A DNA stretch of 64,000 bases from RGIG3159 sp034927685 (GTDB lineage Bacteria > Bacillota > Clostridia > Oscillospirales > Oscillospiraceae): contig JAYFPO010000009.1 in assembly GCA_034927685.1 (NCBI GenBank), positions 1-64,000 of the forward strand. Direction: 5' to 3'. This document shows, piece after piece, positions 33,163 through 42,058 of the stretch. Both the position numbers and the translations under genes were made by a program. Numbering within the stretch: the first letter of the stretch is position 1; every line of letters starts with the position of its first letter. The notes beneath the pieces are model-generated. The model was not told the DNA's origin and did no database searches. It worked only from the letters and a program-made list of their open reading frames with translations.

Positions 33163-34083
33163 ATGAAAGCTCATAAAAAGAAACGGGATGACGCCTCGCT
33201 GAATTCCCGGCTGATCCGCAGGCCGATCCAGCGGTGCTTTCCGATTTTTCTGCTGCCAACCTTTGCGGCCTTCTGCATTGGATTTCTGTATCCCTTTCTA
33301 AAGGGACTGTTCCTGTCATTTTGTGATTTTAAGACGACCAGCAAATGGACTTGGGTCGGGCTGACGAACTATGTGAAGGCCTTTCAGGATTCTTCCTTTG
33401 TCCATGCCTTTTGGTACACGTCGCTGGTCGCGCTGGTGTCGTTGCTGCTCATCAATGTGCTTGCTTTTGCGGTGGCCTACGCCCTGACCCGCGGCATCAG
33501 GGGCTCCAATCTGTATCGGACGGTGTTTTTTATGCCGAATCTGATCGGCGGCATCGTCCTGGGCTACATCTGGAGCACGATTTTTGACGGAATTTTGTCC
33601 CGATACGGCACATCTATCCTGCTGAATTCCACCTATGGGTTCTGGGGCCTCATCATTCTGATGTGCTGGCAGCAGATCGGCTATATGATGATTATTTACA
33701 TCGCCGGGCTCCAGTCCGTGCCGGAGGACATGCTGGAGGCGGCCAAGATCGATGGCGCGAGCAGCTGGAAAACGCTGTGGCACATCACGATTCCCAACGT
33801 CATGCCCGCCATCTCCATCTGCACCTTTCTGACGCTGACCAACTCCTTTAAGCTGTTCGACCAGAACCTGGCCCTGACCGAAGGCAGGCCGTTCCTCCAG
33901 AACGCGGACGGATCCGTCGTCAAGACCACGGAGATGTTGGCCCTCAACATTGTCAATTCCTTCTATGCCAACGCCAGGACCCGCGGCGTCGGGCAGGCCA
34001 AGGCCGTGGTATTTTTCATTCTGGTGGCCGCCATCGCGCTCATCCAGCTCCGGTCTACAAAGAAGCGGGAGGTGCAGCAGTAA
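33163..34083 (+). CDS. Sugar ABC transporter permease (MalF-like)
   Basis: A 306-residue inner-membrane subunit with six predicted helices. The ABC-permease coupling motif lies in EDMLEAAKIDGASSWKTLWH (the EAA loop, about residues 193-212), which docks to the ATPase. I start at the ATG 33163 (AAGGAG upstream) rather than 33142. It pairs with the next gene, which overlaps by one base. Confidence 0.92.
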   Translation: MKAHKKKRDDASLNSRLIRRPIQRCFPIFLLPTFAAFCIGFLYPFLKGLFLSFCDFKTTSKWTWVGLTNYVKAFQDSSFVHAFWYTSLVALVSLLLINVLAFAVAYALTRGIRGSNLYRTVFFMPNLIGGIVLGYIWSTIFDGILSRYGTSILLNSTYGFWGLIILMCWQQIGYMMIIYIAGLQSVPEDMLEAAKIDGASSWKTLWHITIPNVMPAISICTFLTLTNSFKLFDQNLALTEGRPFLQNADGSVVKTTEMLALNIVNSFYANARTRGVGQAKAVVFFILVAAIALIQLRSTKKREVQQ

Positions 34084-34949
34084 TGGGGAAGAGACAAGCC
34101 AGGCTGAACACAAAGCAAAAGAGGTCCAACGCGGCGCTGACCTATGTGTTTGCGGTCATCGCCATTGTGTACCTGCTTCCCATTGTCATCGTGCTGGTCA
34201 ACTCTTTCAAGGCAAATTCCTACGTCAATACGGAGACCTTTGCGCTGCCGACGGCGCAGTCCTTCGTGGGCTTTGCAAACTATGTGAAAGGCCTGACTTT
34301 CGGCAATTATCCGTTTTTGAAATCTGCGGGCTACAGCCTGTTTATTACGATTACCTCCACGGCGCTGATCCTGATCGGCACCTCCATGGCAGCCTGGTAC
34401 ATCGCCCGGGTGGGCAGCCTGGTCAGTAGAATCTGCTTTTATCTCTTCGTATTTTCCATGGTGGTCCCGTTCCAGATGGTCATGTTTACGCTGGCCAAAA
34501 CGGCTGACACCCTGAAGCTCAACACCCCGTGGACCATTCCCGTCATCTATCTGGGCTTCGGCGCGGGGCTTGCGGTGTTCATGTTCTCCGGTTTTGTCAA
34601 GAGTATGCCGCTGGAAATTGAGGAGGCTGCCGCCATTGACGGCTGCGGGCCGCTGCGGACCTTCTTTTCCGTGGTGCTTCCGATGCTGAAGCCCACCATG
34701 ATTTCGGTCGGCGTGCTGGAAATCATGTGGGTCTGGAACGATTATTTGCTGCCGTCCCTGGTACTGGACCGGAAGAAATATATGACGATTCCGCTCCACA
34801 TTCAGTATCTCAGGGGCAGCTACGGTTCCGTGGACCTGGGCGCCGTGATGGCGCTGATCCTTCTGAGCATTCTTCCTGTGATTATTTTCTATCTGAGCTG
34901 TCAGAAGCATATCATCAAGGGCGTCGCTGCCGGCGCAGTAAAGGGTTAA
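34083..34949 (+). CDS. Sugar ABC transporter permease (MalG-like)
   Basis: A 288-residue partner permease with six predicted helices and the EAA loop EIEEAAAIDGCGPLRTFFSV (about residues 178-197). The TAATG overlap with the MalF-like gene indicates coupled synthesis of equal amounts. A LacI gene follows 4 bp after its stop. Confidence 0.92.
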   Translation: MGKRQARLNTKQKRSNAALTYVFAVIAIVYLLPIVIVLVNSFKANSYVNTETFALPTAQSFVGFANYVKGLTFGNYPFLKSAGYSLFITITSTALILIGTSMAAWYIARVGSLVSRICFYLFVFSMVVPFQMVMFTLAKTADTLKLNTPWTIPVIYLGFGAGLAVFMFSGFVKSMPLEIEEAAAIDGCGPLRTFFSVVLPMLKPTMISVGVLEIMWVWNDYLLPSLVLDRKKYMTIPLHIQYLRGSYGSVDLGAVMALILLSILPVIIFYLSCQKHIIKGVAAGAVKG

Positions 34950-34953
34950 ACAC

Positions 34954-35958
34954 ATGACAATCAAGGATCTTGCCCGTCTGTCGGGCTACTCTCTCGGGAC
35001 GGTTTCCCGTGTCCTCAACAATCAGCCGAACGTCAGTCAGAAGGCGCGGGACGCCATCATGGCCATCGTGGACGAGAAGGGCTTTGAACTGAACACCAAC
35101 GCCAAGAACCTGAAGCAGCAGAAGAGCGCTTCCATTCTGGTGATCGTCAAGGGCCGGGCCAACGAGCTGTTCTCTCAGCTCGTGGAGCAGATTCAGAGCC
35201 TGGTCGCGGGGACGGAGCACCCGCTGCTGCTGGACTATATCGATGAGGACGAGAACGAGGTGCGGCGGGCGCTGCAGCTCTGCCGGGAGAAAAAGCCGGA
35301 GGGCATTTTGTTTCTCGGCGGCATCAGCCGGAATTTCCGGGAGGAGTTCGGAGCAATCCCGCTCCCAGCCGTGCTGGTCACCAACGCGGCGGAGAGTCTG
35401 GGGTTTCCAAATCTCTCCAGCGTTACGACCGACGACGCCGCCGCGGCCTGCTGCGCGGTGCAGTATCTGATGGACCAGGGACATCGGGAGATCGTCATTC
35501 TGGGCGGCGACTGTGAGAAGTCGGAGATCAGTCATCTGCGCTATGAGGGTTGCGTCCGGGCGTTTCGGGAGCGTGGCAATTCGGAACTCTGCATCTACGA
35601 AAACACGCGTTTCTCCTTTCGGGACGGCTACGAGTCCATGGGGCGGGTATTGGATACCTGCGCCGCTCGTGTGACGGCGGTCTTTGCCATGGCGGACGTG
35701 ATTGCCATTGGTGCGATTCGCTGCATCTGTGACCACGGCCTGCGCGTGCCGGAGGATATTTCGATCATTGGCTTCGACGGCCTGCCTGTGGGGCAATATT
35801 ATATGCCGAAGCTGGCAACCATAGGACAGCAGACCGACGAGATGGCCCGGGAATGCATCCGAATTTTGCTGGACGCGATCGGCGGCGCGCCATCGCAGCA
35901 CCAGACGGTGCCCTTTACGCGGATGCCCGGTGAGAGCATCCGAAAACTACACGCATAG
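34954..35958 (+). CDS. LacI-family transcriptional regulator
   Basis: A 334-residue LacI/GalR protein. The N-terminal HTH MTIKDLARLSGYSLGTVSRV and the hinge helix (to about residue 60) precede a sugar-binding core with IGFDGLPVGQYYMPKLATIGQ near residues 269-289. It is the natural repressor for the TGGAAACGTTTCCA site at 31533 and would sense the imported sugar. It is placed between the permeases and the glucanotransferase, so it is cotranscribed and autoregulated. Confidence 0.93.
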   Translation: MTIKDLARLSGYSLGTVSRVLNNQPNVSQKARDAIMAIVDEKGFELNTNAKNLKQQKSASILVIVKGRANELFSQLVEQIQSLVAGTEHPLLLDYIDEDENEVRRALQLCREKKPEGILFLGGISRNFREEFGAIPLPAVLVTNAAESLGFPNLSSVTTDDAAAACCAVQYLMDQGHREIVILGGDCEKSEISHLRYEGCVRAFRERGNSELCIYENTRFSFRDGYESMGRVLDTCAARVTAVFAMADVIAIGAIRCICDHGLRVPEDISIIGFDGLPVGQYYMPKLATIGQQTDEMARECIRILLDAIGGAPSQHQTVPFTRMPGESIRKLHA

Positions 35959-35973
35959 AAGAAGGGAACGCAT

Positions 35974-37455
35974 ATGCGCAGCAGCGGAATCCTGATGCAT
36001 ATTTCCTCCCTGCCGGGGCCGTATGGCATTGGCTCTCTCGGCAGGGAGGCTTACCGATTTGTGGACTTTTTGCGGAATGCAAAGCAGCGGTATTGGCAGA
36101 TTTTGCCGGTTGGCCCGACCGGATACGGCGACTCGCCGTATCAGACCTTTTGCATCTTTGCGGGGAACCATTATCTGATTGATCTGGACGCGCTGGTGGA
36201 AGCTGGCCTGCTCCGAAAGGAGGAGACAACTGCGGACCAGTGGTCTGATCGCCCGGACCGCGTGGACTACGGCTGCCTGTTCGAGCGCCGTCTGCCGGTT
36301 CTGCGAAAAGCCTTCGCGCGCTTTGACCGGGACGACGCCGCCTTCGCCGGGTTTGTCGAGGCGGAGCGGGATTGGCTGGAGGAATATGGGCTGTATATGG
36401 CCCTCAAGGAGCACTTCAGTGGGCAGAGCTGGACCATGTGGCCGGAGCCGATTCGCTACCGCCGCCCGGAGGCCGTGAAACAGTACCGCCGGGAGTTTCA
36501 GGAGGAAATTGAGTTCCATTTTTTTCTGCAATATGAGTTTTTTGCGCAGTGGAAGGCGCTGCGGCGCTATGCCTATGCAAACGGCGTGTCCATCATCGGA
36601 GACGTGCCCATCTATGTGCCGCTCGACTCCTCCGACGTCTGGTCGGAGCCGGATTATTTTCAGCTCGATCGGGAGCGCCGCCCAAAGTTTGTGGCCGGCG
36701 TGCCGCCAGACTATTTCTCCGCAGGCGGCCAGCTTTGGGGCAATCCCCTGTACGACTGGGAAAGGATGAAAAAAGACGGCTACCTCTGGTGGATCCGCCG
36801 CCTGCAGGCCGCGGCCGGGGTCTTCGACGTGGTACGCATCGATCACTTCCGCGGCATCGAGAGCTATTGGTCCGTCCCCTATGGCGACGAGACCGCGCGG
36901 AACGGTGTTTGGGTCAAGGGGCCGGGGATGCAGCTCATCCGCGCCATTAAGCGGGCGCTGCCGGAACTGCGGTTTATTGCGGAGGACCTGGGTTTCCTGA
37001 CACCGGCGGTGATCGATCTGGTGAAAAAGTCCGGTTTTCCAGGCATGAAGGTGCTGGAATTTGCGTTTGATTCCCGGGAGCCCAGCGATTATCTGCCGCA
37101 TAATTATGACCGGAAATGCATCTGTTACACCGGGACCCACGACAACGAAACGCTGGTTCAATGGGCGGCAGCGACGAAACCGGAGGACTATGCCTATGCG
37201 GTCCGCTATCTGGGAAAGCGCGAGGAAGAGCCGCTTGCTATGGCGGTCATCCGGGCCGGAATGGCTTCGGTGGCGGAGCTTTTTATCGTCCAGATGCAGG
37301 ATTGGCTGGGGCTTGGCGGCGAGGGGCGCATGAACCATCCCGGGATTGTGGACGGAAACAACTGGCGCTGGCGCGCTACGGAGGAGCAATTTTCGGACAA
37401 GCTTGCCGATTCCATCGGTGAGATGACAGCACTCTATGGCCGCGGCGCAAGGTAA
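35974..37455 (+). CDS. malQ: 4-alpha-glucanotransferase (amylomaltase)
   Basis: A 493-residue GH77 enzyme that transfers alpha-1,4-glucan segments. The catalytic nucleophile Asp is in VVRIDHFRG (about residue 292), the acid/base Glu in FIAEDLG (about 338) and the transition-state Asp in TGTHDNET (about 389). The lid and sugar-binding segment GDVPIYVPLDSSDVW is present, and length is normal. It is the last gene of the sugar cluster and points to maltodextrin as the imported substrate. Confidence 0.95.
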   Translation: MRSSGILMHISSLPGPYGIGSLGREAYRFVDFLRNAKQRYWQILPVGPTGYGDSPYQTFCIFAGNHYLIDLDALVEAGLLRKEETTADQWSDRPDRVDYGCLFERRLPVLRKAFARFDRDDAAFAGFVEAERDWLEEYGLYMALKEHFSGQSWTMWPEPIRYRRPEAVKQYRREFQEEIEFHFFLQYEFFAQWKALRRYAYANGVSIIGDVPIYVPLDSSDVWSEPDYFQLDRERRPKFVAGVPPDYFSAGGQLWGNPLYDWERMKKDGYLWWIRRLQAAAGVFDVVRIDHFRGIESYWSVPYGDETARNGVWVKGPGMQLIRAIKRALPELRFIAEDLGFLTPAVIDLVKKSGFPGMKVLEFAFDSREPSDYLPHNYDRKCICYTGTHDNETLVQWAAATKPEDYAYAVRYLGKREEEPLAMAVIRAGMASVAELFIVQMQDWLGLGGEGRMNHPGIVDGNNWRWRATEEQFSDKLADSIGEMTALYGRGAR

Positions 37456-37469
37456 ACGTACGGGTTTCG

Positions 37470-37516
37470 CAGCAAGCCCGCCGGAAAAGCAATTTGCTTT
37501 TCCGGCGGGCTTGCTG
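37470..37516 (+). terminator. Long perfect hairpin after malQ
   Basis: A 22-bp perfect stem (37470-37491 with 37495-37516) with a 3-nt loop, starting 15 bp past the malQ stop. There is no T-run afterwards (TATCATGG), so it may act as a transcript-protecting or bidirectional barrier. Confidence 0.75.
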
Positions 37517-37635
37517 TATCATGGGCTTGCTGTTCTGAAAAGGGAGAGAAGCGTTTCAAAGGAAGGCCCGGATCGCAGTGTGGCGGATGGCCTTGGCCCT
37601 TTGTAAAGCTTGCCTGTACGGTTAGGAGAATTCGG

Positions 37636-38001
37636 ATGATCAATTGTCTCGCTGTCGGCTTTGGCGGTTTTCTCGGAAGCGTATGCCGCTATTTGATTGG
37701 TTTGCTGCCCCTGGGGAGCAGCGGCGGCTTTCCCTATAAAACGCTGCTGATTAATGTGGTGGGCGCGCTTGCGCTCGGCTTCCTGTCCGTATGGGCCACG
37801 AAGCTGCCTTCCGTTCCCGCAAGTATCGTTCTCATGCTAAAAGTTGGAATTTGCGGCGGTTTTACGACGTTTTCAACGTTTGCGCTGGAGTCCTCCGCAC
37901 TGTTTGGCGGCGGCAAGCCGGGTCAGGCCGTCCTCTATATTGCGGCAAGCCTGTGCCTGGGAATCGCTGCGGTATTTGCCGGGCAGCGCCTTGCATCATA
38001 G
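37636..38001 (+). CDS. crcB: Fluoride channel
   Basis: A 121-residue four-helix membrane protein of the CrcB/Fluc family, which exports fluoride as a dual-topology dimer. The signature GICGGFTTFSTFALE lies at about residues 74-88, and NVVGALALGF carries the conserved pore Asn in helix 2. Preceded by AGGAG. It stands alone; I find no fluoride riboswitch upstream. Confidence 0.93.
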   Translation: MINCLAVGFGGFLGSVCRYLIGLLPLGSSGGFPYKTLLINVVGALALGFLSVWATKLPSVPASIVLMLKVGICGGFTTFSTFALESSALFGGGKPGQAVLYIAASLCLGIAAVFAGQRLAS

Positions 38002-38047
38002 GCTGAGGAGCAGAGCATGAAAATACACCTGCGGCGATGGCATGGAA

Positions 38048-39529
38048 TCACTTGTGGTAAAGCCGTGCGGACTGGTAGGTCGGCTCGGTGGTGACGTTGG
38101 CGCCGAGGCGGCTCAACACCTTTTCATCCACGGAGGAGAGAATGACGGTGGAATGCACCTGACTGCCGCGCAAATCGCTGAGATGCCGGAGCGCCAGAGC
38201 GGCGGTGGGATTGGTGACCGCGCAGATGGAGAGGGCGATCAGGACCTCGTCCGTGTGCAGCAGGGGGTTTCGGCTGCCCAGGTGGTTCACCTTCAGAGAC
38301 TGGATTGGCTCGATGACCGCCGGTGCGATCAGGTCGATGGAATCGTGAATTTCAGCCAGATATTTGAGGGCGTTGAGCAGGGCTGCCGAGGAAGCACCCA
38401 TGAGCGAAGTGGTTTTGCCGGTGACGAGATTGCCGTCCGGCAGCTCAATGGCCACGGCCGGTCCGCCGGTCCGTTCTGCAACCTGCCGCGCCGGGATCAC
38501 GCAGGGGCGCATGTATGGCTCGAGATTCAGCGTGTTCATCAGCATTTCCAGCTTTTTGACCTCCGAGGGATCGGAAGTGCCCTGCCGGAGGCCGCTGTGG
38601 GCGGCAAAGTAGCGCCGGAGGATCTCCTGCCGGGAGGCTTCCCGGCAGATTTCGTCGTCCACAATGGCATAACCCGCCATGTTGACGCCCATATCCGTGG
38701 GGCTCTTGTAGCGGCACTCGCCGTAAATCCGCTTGAACATGGCTTCCAGAACCGGGAAAATCTCAATGTCCCGGTTATAATTCACGGTGGTCACGCCATA
38801 GGCTTCCAGGTGAAAGGGATCGATCATATTGACGTCGGAGAGATCGGCGGTGGCGGCCTCATAGGCCAGATTCACCGGGTGCTTCAGGGGCAGGTTCCAG
38901 ATGGGGAAGGTCTCGAATTTGGCGTAACCCGCGCTGACGCCCCGCTCGTGCTCCTGGTAAAGCTGGCTCAGGCAGGTCGCCATCTTGCCGGAGCCGGGGC
39001 CGGGTGCGGTGACGACCACCACGGGGCGGGTCGTCTCGATATACTCGTTCCGGCCGAAGCCCTCCGAGCTGACGATCAGCGACACGTCGGAGGGGTAGTT
39101 TTCGATGGGATAGTGGCGGTAGACCCGCATGCCCATGCTCTCCAGCTTCCGTTGAAACTGATCGGCGGATCGCTGGCCGCGGTATTGGGTCAGCACCACC
39201 GAACCGACGTAGAGGCCGATTTCGCGGAAGGTGTCGATGAGCCGCAGCACGTCCAGATCGTAGGTGATACCCAGGTCGCCGCGTCGTTTGCTTTTCTCAA
39301 TGTCGCCGGCGCAGATGGCAATGACGATTTCCGCCTGCTCGCGGATCTTGAGCAGCATGCGCATCTTGCTGTCCGGCTGAAAGCCGGGAAGGACCCGGGA
39401 GGCGTGGTAGTCGTCAAACAGCTTCCCGCCAAACTCCAGATAGAGCTTGCCGCCGAAGGAGTCCACCCGCTCCAGAATCCGCTCGGTCTGCAGCGACAAA
39501 TATTTGGCATTGTCAAATCCGATTTTCAT
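38048..39529 (-). CDS. DUF1846 family protein
   Basis: A 493-residue soluble protein of the conserved DUF1846 family of Firmicutes and Actinobacteria. It has an N-terminal alpha/beta region beginning MKIGFDNAKYLSLQTERI, a P-loop-like VVVTAPGPGSGKMATCLSQL near residues 174-193, and a long C-terminal helical part. Structures are known for the family but no function is settled; an ATP-dependent role is possible from the loop. It faces the crcB gene with only 46 bp between stops. Confidence 0.88.
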   Translation of the reverse strand: MKIGFDNAKYLSLQTERILERVDSFGGKLYLEFGGKLFDDYHASRVLPGFQPDSKMRMLLKIREQAEIVIAICAGDIEKSKRRGDLGITYDLDVLRLIDTFREIGLYVGSVVLTQYRGQRSADQFQRKLESMGMRVYRHYPIENYPSDVSLIVSSEGFGRNEYIETTRPVVVVTAPGPGSGKMATCLSQLYQEHERGVSAGYAKFETFPIWNLPLKHPVNLAYEAATADLSDVNMIDPFHLEAYGVTTVNYNRDIEIFPVLEAMFKRIYGECRYKSPTDMGVNMAGYAIVDDEICREASRQEILRRYFAAHSGLRQGTSDPSEVKKLEMLMNTLNLEPYMRPCVIPARQVAERTGGPAVAIELPDGNLVTGKTTSLMGASSAALLNALKYLAEIHDSIDLIAPAVIEPIQSLKVNHLGSRNPLLHTDEVLIALSICAVTNPTAALALRHLSDLRGSQVHSTVILSSVDEKVLSRLGANVTTEPTYQSARLYHK

Positions 39530-39676
39530 ACCTGTTCCTCCTGTATGTCTCTCGACAAAAAATTACCTTTCTACATGATAACGGTCCGGCCGCAAAAATG
39601 CAACGGATGAATTTGGAGAAAATCAGGCCCGGTTTCGTTCGCTTTTCACGAAGATCGGGAAAAACCGCCCGTAGAC

Positions 39677-39705
39677 TGGAAGAAAGCAGGGAAGTGTGCT
39701 ATAAT
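39677..39705 (+). promoter_or_regulatory. Extended -10 promoter of the GtrA-radical SAM pair
   Basis: Perfect TATAAT (39700-39705) with TG two bases before it, and a weak -35 (TGGAAG, 39677-39682) at 17 bp. The GtrA ATG is 31 bp downstream. Confidence 0.65.
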
Positions 39706-39735
39706 AACATTCTATCACCCTGTTGGAGGAACACG

Positions 39736-40167
39736 ATGAGGCATATGTTCCGGCGGCTTTTTGACGGGCCCATGCGTCGTTATATCGCGGTTGGCACGCT
39801 GAATATGGCATTTTGCACAGCCGTCATGTACCTTCTTTATAACCTGACCGGCCTGGACAGTTGGGTCTGCGCGCTGGTGAACCACGCCATGGGCGGGATC
39901 GTCAGCTATTTTGTCAATAAGCATTACGTCTTTCGTGACCGGCGGATGGGGCTCCGAACCCCTTGCCTGTTCGTGCTGAATCTGGCGATCTGCTACATGG
40001 TTGCCTACAGCATCGCCATTCCGGGCATCGAACTGCTGCTGTCCCAATGGTCCAATACGCAGCAGGATAATCTGGCCATGGGCATCGGCGTACTGCTGTT
40101 CGTGGTGCTCAACTACTTTGGCCAGCGGTATGTGGTGTTCCGCGGCTTCGACGGGAAAAACACATGA
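39736..40167 (+). CDS. GtrA-like membrane protein
   Basis: A 143-residue protein with four predicted membrane helices and the GtrA (PF04138) motif FVNKHYVFRDRRM in the centre and NYFGQRYVVFRGF at the C terminus. GtrA-like proteins are linked to moving lipid-linked sugars or cell-surface polysaccharide synthesis. The ATG at 39736 follows GGAGG. It overlaps the radical SAM gene by 4 nt, so the two are co-translated. Confidence 0.9.
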   Translation: MRHMFRRLFDGPMRRYIAVGTLNMAFCTAVMYLLYNLTGLDSWVCALVNHAMGGIVSYFVNKHYVFRDRRMGLRTPCLFVLNLAICYMVAYSIAIPGIELLLSQWSNTQQDNLAMGIGVLLFVVLNYFGQRYVVFRGFDGKNT

Positions 40168-41000
40168 AACGGTTTCAAAAGATATATCTGGAGATTACCA
40201 ATCTCTGCAATCTGCGCTGCGCCTTTTGCCCGGGCACCGCGCGCCCGGGCCGGGCCATGACGGAGGAAGAGTTTTCTGCGCTGCTGCCGAAGCTTCGGCC
40301 GTATACGGACTACCTCTACTTTCACTTGATGGGCGAGCCCCTGTGCCATGCGCGGCTGGGGCGTTTTTTGTTTCTGGCGGGCGAGGCGGGCTTCCGGGTG
40401 GTTTTGACGACGAACGGCGTCCTGCTGCCACAGATGCAGGCCACGCTGCTGGCGTCGCCTGCGCTCCATAAGGTGCATATCTCCCTGCATGCCTTTGAGG
40501 GGAACGACCTCGCCGCGCCCTTCGACGCGTATCTTGCGGGCTGCTGCGCGTTCGGTCTCGCGGCCAAGAGGACGATTGTCGTCTACCGGCTTTGGAATCT
40601 GGGCGGCGCGGACCGGAGAAACGGAGAAATTCTGGAGACGCTGCGGCGGTATTTTCCGGAGCCATGGTGCGAGGAAACCCGGGGTACACGGCTTCGCGAG
40701 CGGGTCTATCTGCAATACGGGGAAAAGTTCGATTGGCCGGACTTGTCGGCGCCGGAGAGCGGCGGCCGCGTCTTTTGCCACGGTCTGCGCGATCAGCTCG
40801 GCGTACTCTGCGACGGCACCGTGGTGCCCTGCTGCCTCGACCATGAGGGGGACATTGCCCTGGGAAACCTGTTTTCGGAGGAGCTGGCAGATATTTTGCA
40901 GCGGCCGCGGGCCAGAGCTGTCTACGACGGCTTTTCGCAAAGAAACGCGCCGGAGCCCCTCTGCCGCCGCTGCGGTTTTGCGACGCGTTTTCAGAAATAG
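40164..41000 (+). CDS. Radical SAM protein with SPASM-like C terminus
   Basis: A 278-residue radical SAM enzyme. The [4Fe-4S] Cys triad is Cys15, Cys19 and Cys22 in TNLCNLRCAFCPG, HLMGEP matches the GGEP position, and LTTNG is the next conserved stretch. A C-terminal Cys set (FCHGL...VLCDGTVVPCCLDHEG...LCRRCGF) resembles a SPASM domain with an auxiliary cluster. This architecture modifies peptides or small molecules. It is coupled to the GtrA gene, so a cell-envelope or lipid-linked substrate is possible. Substrate unknown. Confidence 0.88.
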   Translation: MKRFQKIYLEITNLCNLRCAFCPGTARPGRAMTEEEFSALLPKLRPYTDYLYFHLMGEPLCHARLGRFLFLAGEAGFRVVLTTNGVLLPQMQATLLASPALHKVHISLHAFEGNDLAAPFDAYLAGCCAFGLAAKRTIVVYRLWNLGGADRRNGEILETLRRYFPEPWCEETRGTRLRERVYLQYGEKFDWPDLSAPESGGRVFCHGLRDQLGVLCDGTVVPCCLDHEGDIALGNLFSEELADILQRPRARAVYDGFSQRNAPEPLCRRCGFATRFQK

Positions 41001-41003
41001 AGT

Positions 41004-41043
41004 CAGGCTCAGCCGCGAAGCGGATGCTTCGCGGCTGAGCCTG
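41004..41043. terminator. Convergent terminator hairpin
   Basis: An 18-bp perfect stem (41004-41021 with 41026-41043), 4-nt loop, directly after the radical SAM stop and, on the other strand, 4 bp after the TAA of a coding remnant at 41048. No T-run. Confidence 0.7.
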
Positions 41044-41047
41044 TGAA

Positions 41048-41098
41048 TTACAGCGGGATGGCGCCGTGCTCCTGCTTCGATTCGGCGATCTGCTTTTT
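41048..41098 (-). pseudogene. C-terminal coding remnant downstream of trxB
   Basis: Sixteen codons read KKQIAESKQEHGAIPL and end TAA at 41050-41048. Nearly all third positions are G or C, as in genuine genes of this region, and the terminator hairpin follows at the distance expected after a gene. No start lies upstream: the frame reaches back only to the trxB stop. It looks like the last bases of a deleted or frameshifted gene. Family not recognised. Confidence 0.5.
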
Positions 41099-41125
41099 TG
41101 AGGGCCAATGTACGGAAAAGCAGGG

Positions 41126-42049
41126 TTACAGACCCAGCAGGTATTCCGCGGCAAATTTGGCGGCGACCGCGCCGTCGGCGGCGGCGGTCACAATCTGACG
41201 CAGGGGCTTTGTCCGCACATCTCCAACGGCGAAGAGGCCGGGAACCGAGGTCCTGGTCGTCTCGTCGGCGACCAGATAGCCCGTCTTGTCCAGTTCCGCC
41301 TGCCCCTGCAGCAGCGCCGTGTCCGGCACCTGGCCCACGGCCACAAAGAGACCGTCGCAGGGAAGTTCCCGCTTTTCTCCGGTCGGCTTGTCCGTCAGGG
41401 AAAGGCCGCGAAATGCGCCGTTCTCCGTCAGCACATCGTCAATCACGGTGTTCCAAAGAATTTTCACATTGCGGGCCTTTTGAAGCGGCTCCAGATAGAC
41501 CGGGTCCGCCCGCAGAGAATCACGGTGGTGGATCAAAAAGACCGTTTTACAGAGTCCGGCCAGTTCCAGCGCGTCAGCCACGGCGGTGTTGCCGCCGCCG
41601 GCTACGGCCACGGTTTTGCCCCGGTAGAACATCCCATCGCAGGTGGCGCAGTAGGAGACCCCACGGGTTCGCAGGGCCGCTTCGCCGGGCAGCCCCAGCG
41701 CCCGGGGCGAGGCTCCGGCGGCATAGATTACGGCTTTGGCCAGATATTCGCCCCCGGCGGTCTCAATTCGCTTCGGCTGTTCGGCCATGTGCAGGGCGGT
41801 GACGGTTCGGTACTCCGTGACCGCGCCGAAGCGCTCGGCGCCGCGCTGCATTTTTTCCCCCAGCTCAAAGCCGGCGACGCCCTCGTCGAAGCCGGGGTAG
41901 TTGTCCACCTGCGCGGTGGAGGCCATTTGGCCGCCGGCGGAAAGCTTTTCCAGCACCAGGGTGTGCAGTCCGGCCCGCGCGCAGTAGAGCGCGGCGGAAT
42001 AGCCGCCGGGCCCGCCGCCCACGATGATTACGTCATAAATTTGGTCCAT
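41126..42049 (-). CDS. trxB: Thioredoxin reductase
   Basis: A 307-residue FAD/NADPH enzyme. The N-terminal FAD loop GGGPGGYSAALYCARAG (about residues 11-27) and the redox pair in YCATCDGMF (CxxC, about residues 133-136) are present. The NADPH-loop AVAGGGNTAVADALELA and the late SVPGLFAVGDVRTKPLRQI, the second FAD motif, complete the fold. It forms an operon with trxA (9 bp). Confidence 0.95.
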   Translation of the reverse strand: MDQIYDVIIVGGGPGGYSAALYCARAGLHTLVLEKLSAGGQMASTAQVDNYPGFDEGVAGFELGEKMQRGAERFGAVTEYRTVTALHMAEQPKRIETAGGEYLAKAVIYAAGASPRALGLPGEAALRTRGVSYCATCDGMFYRGKTVAVAGGGNTAVADALELAGLCKTVFLIHHRDSLRADPVYLEPLQKARNVKILWNTVIDDVLTENGAFRGLSLTDKPTGEKRELPCDGLFVAVGQVPDTALLQGQAELDKTGYLVADETTRTSVPGLFAVGDVRTKPLRQIVTAAADGAVAAKFAAEYLLGL

Positions 42050-42058
42050 GGCGCGGCC

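Noticed and set aside
37520..37635. Fluoride riboswitch upstream of crcB
   Set aside because: I looked for the conserved crcB-motif blocks and did not find them in this leader.
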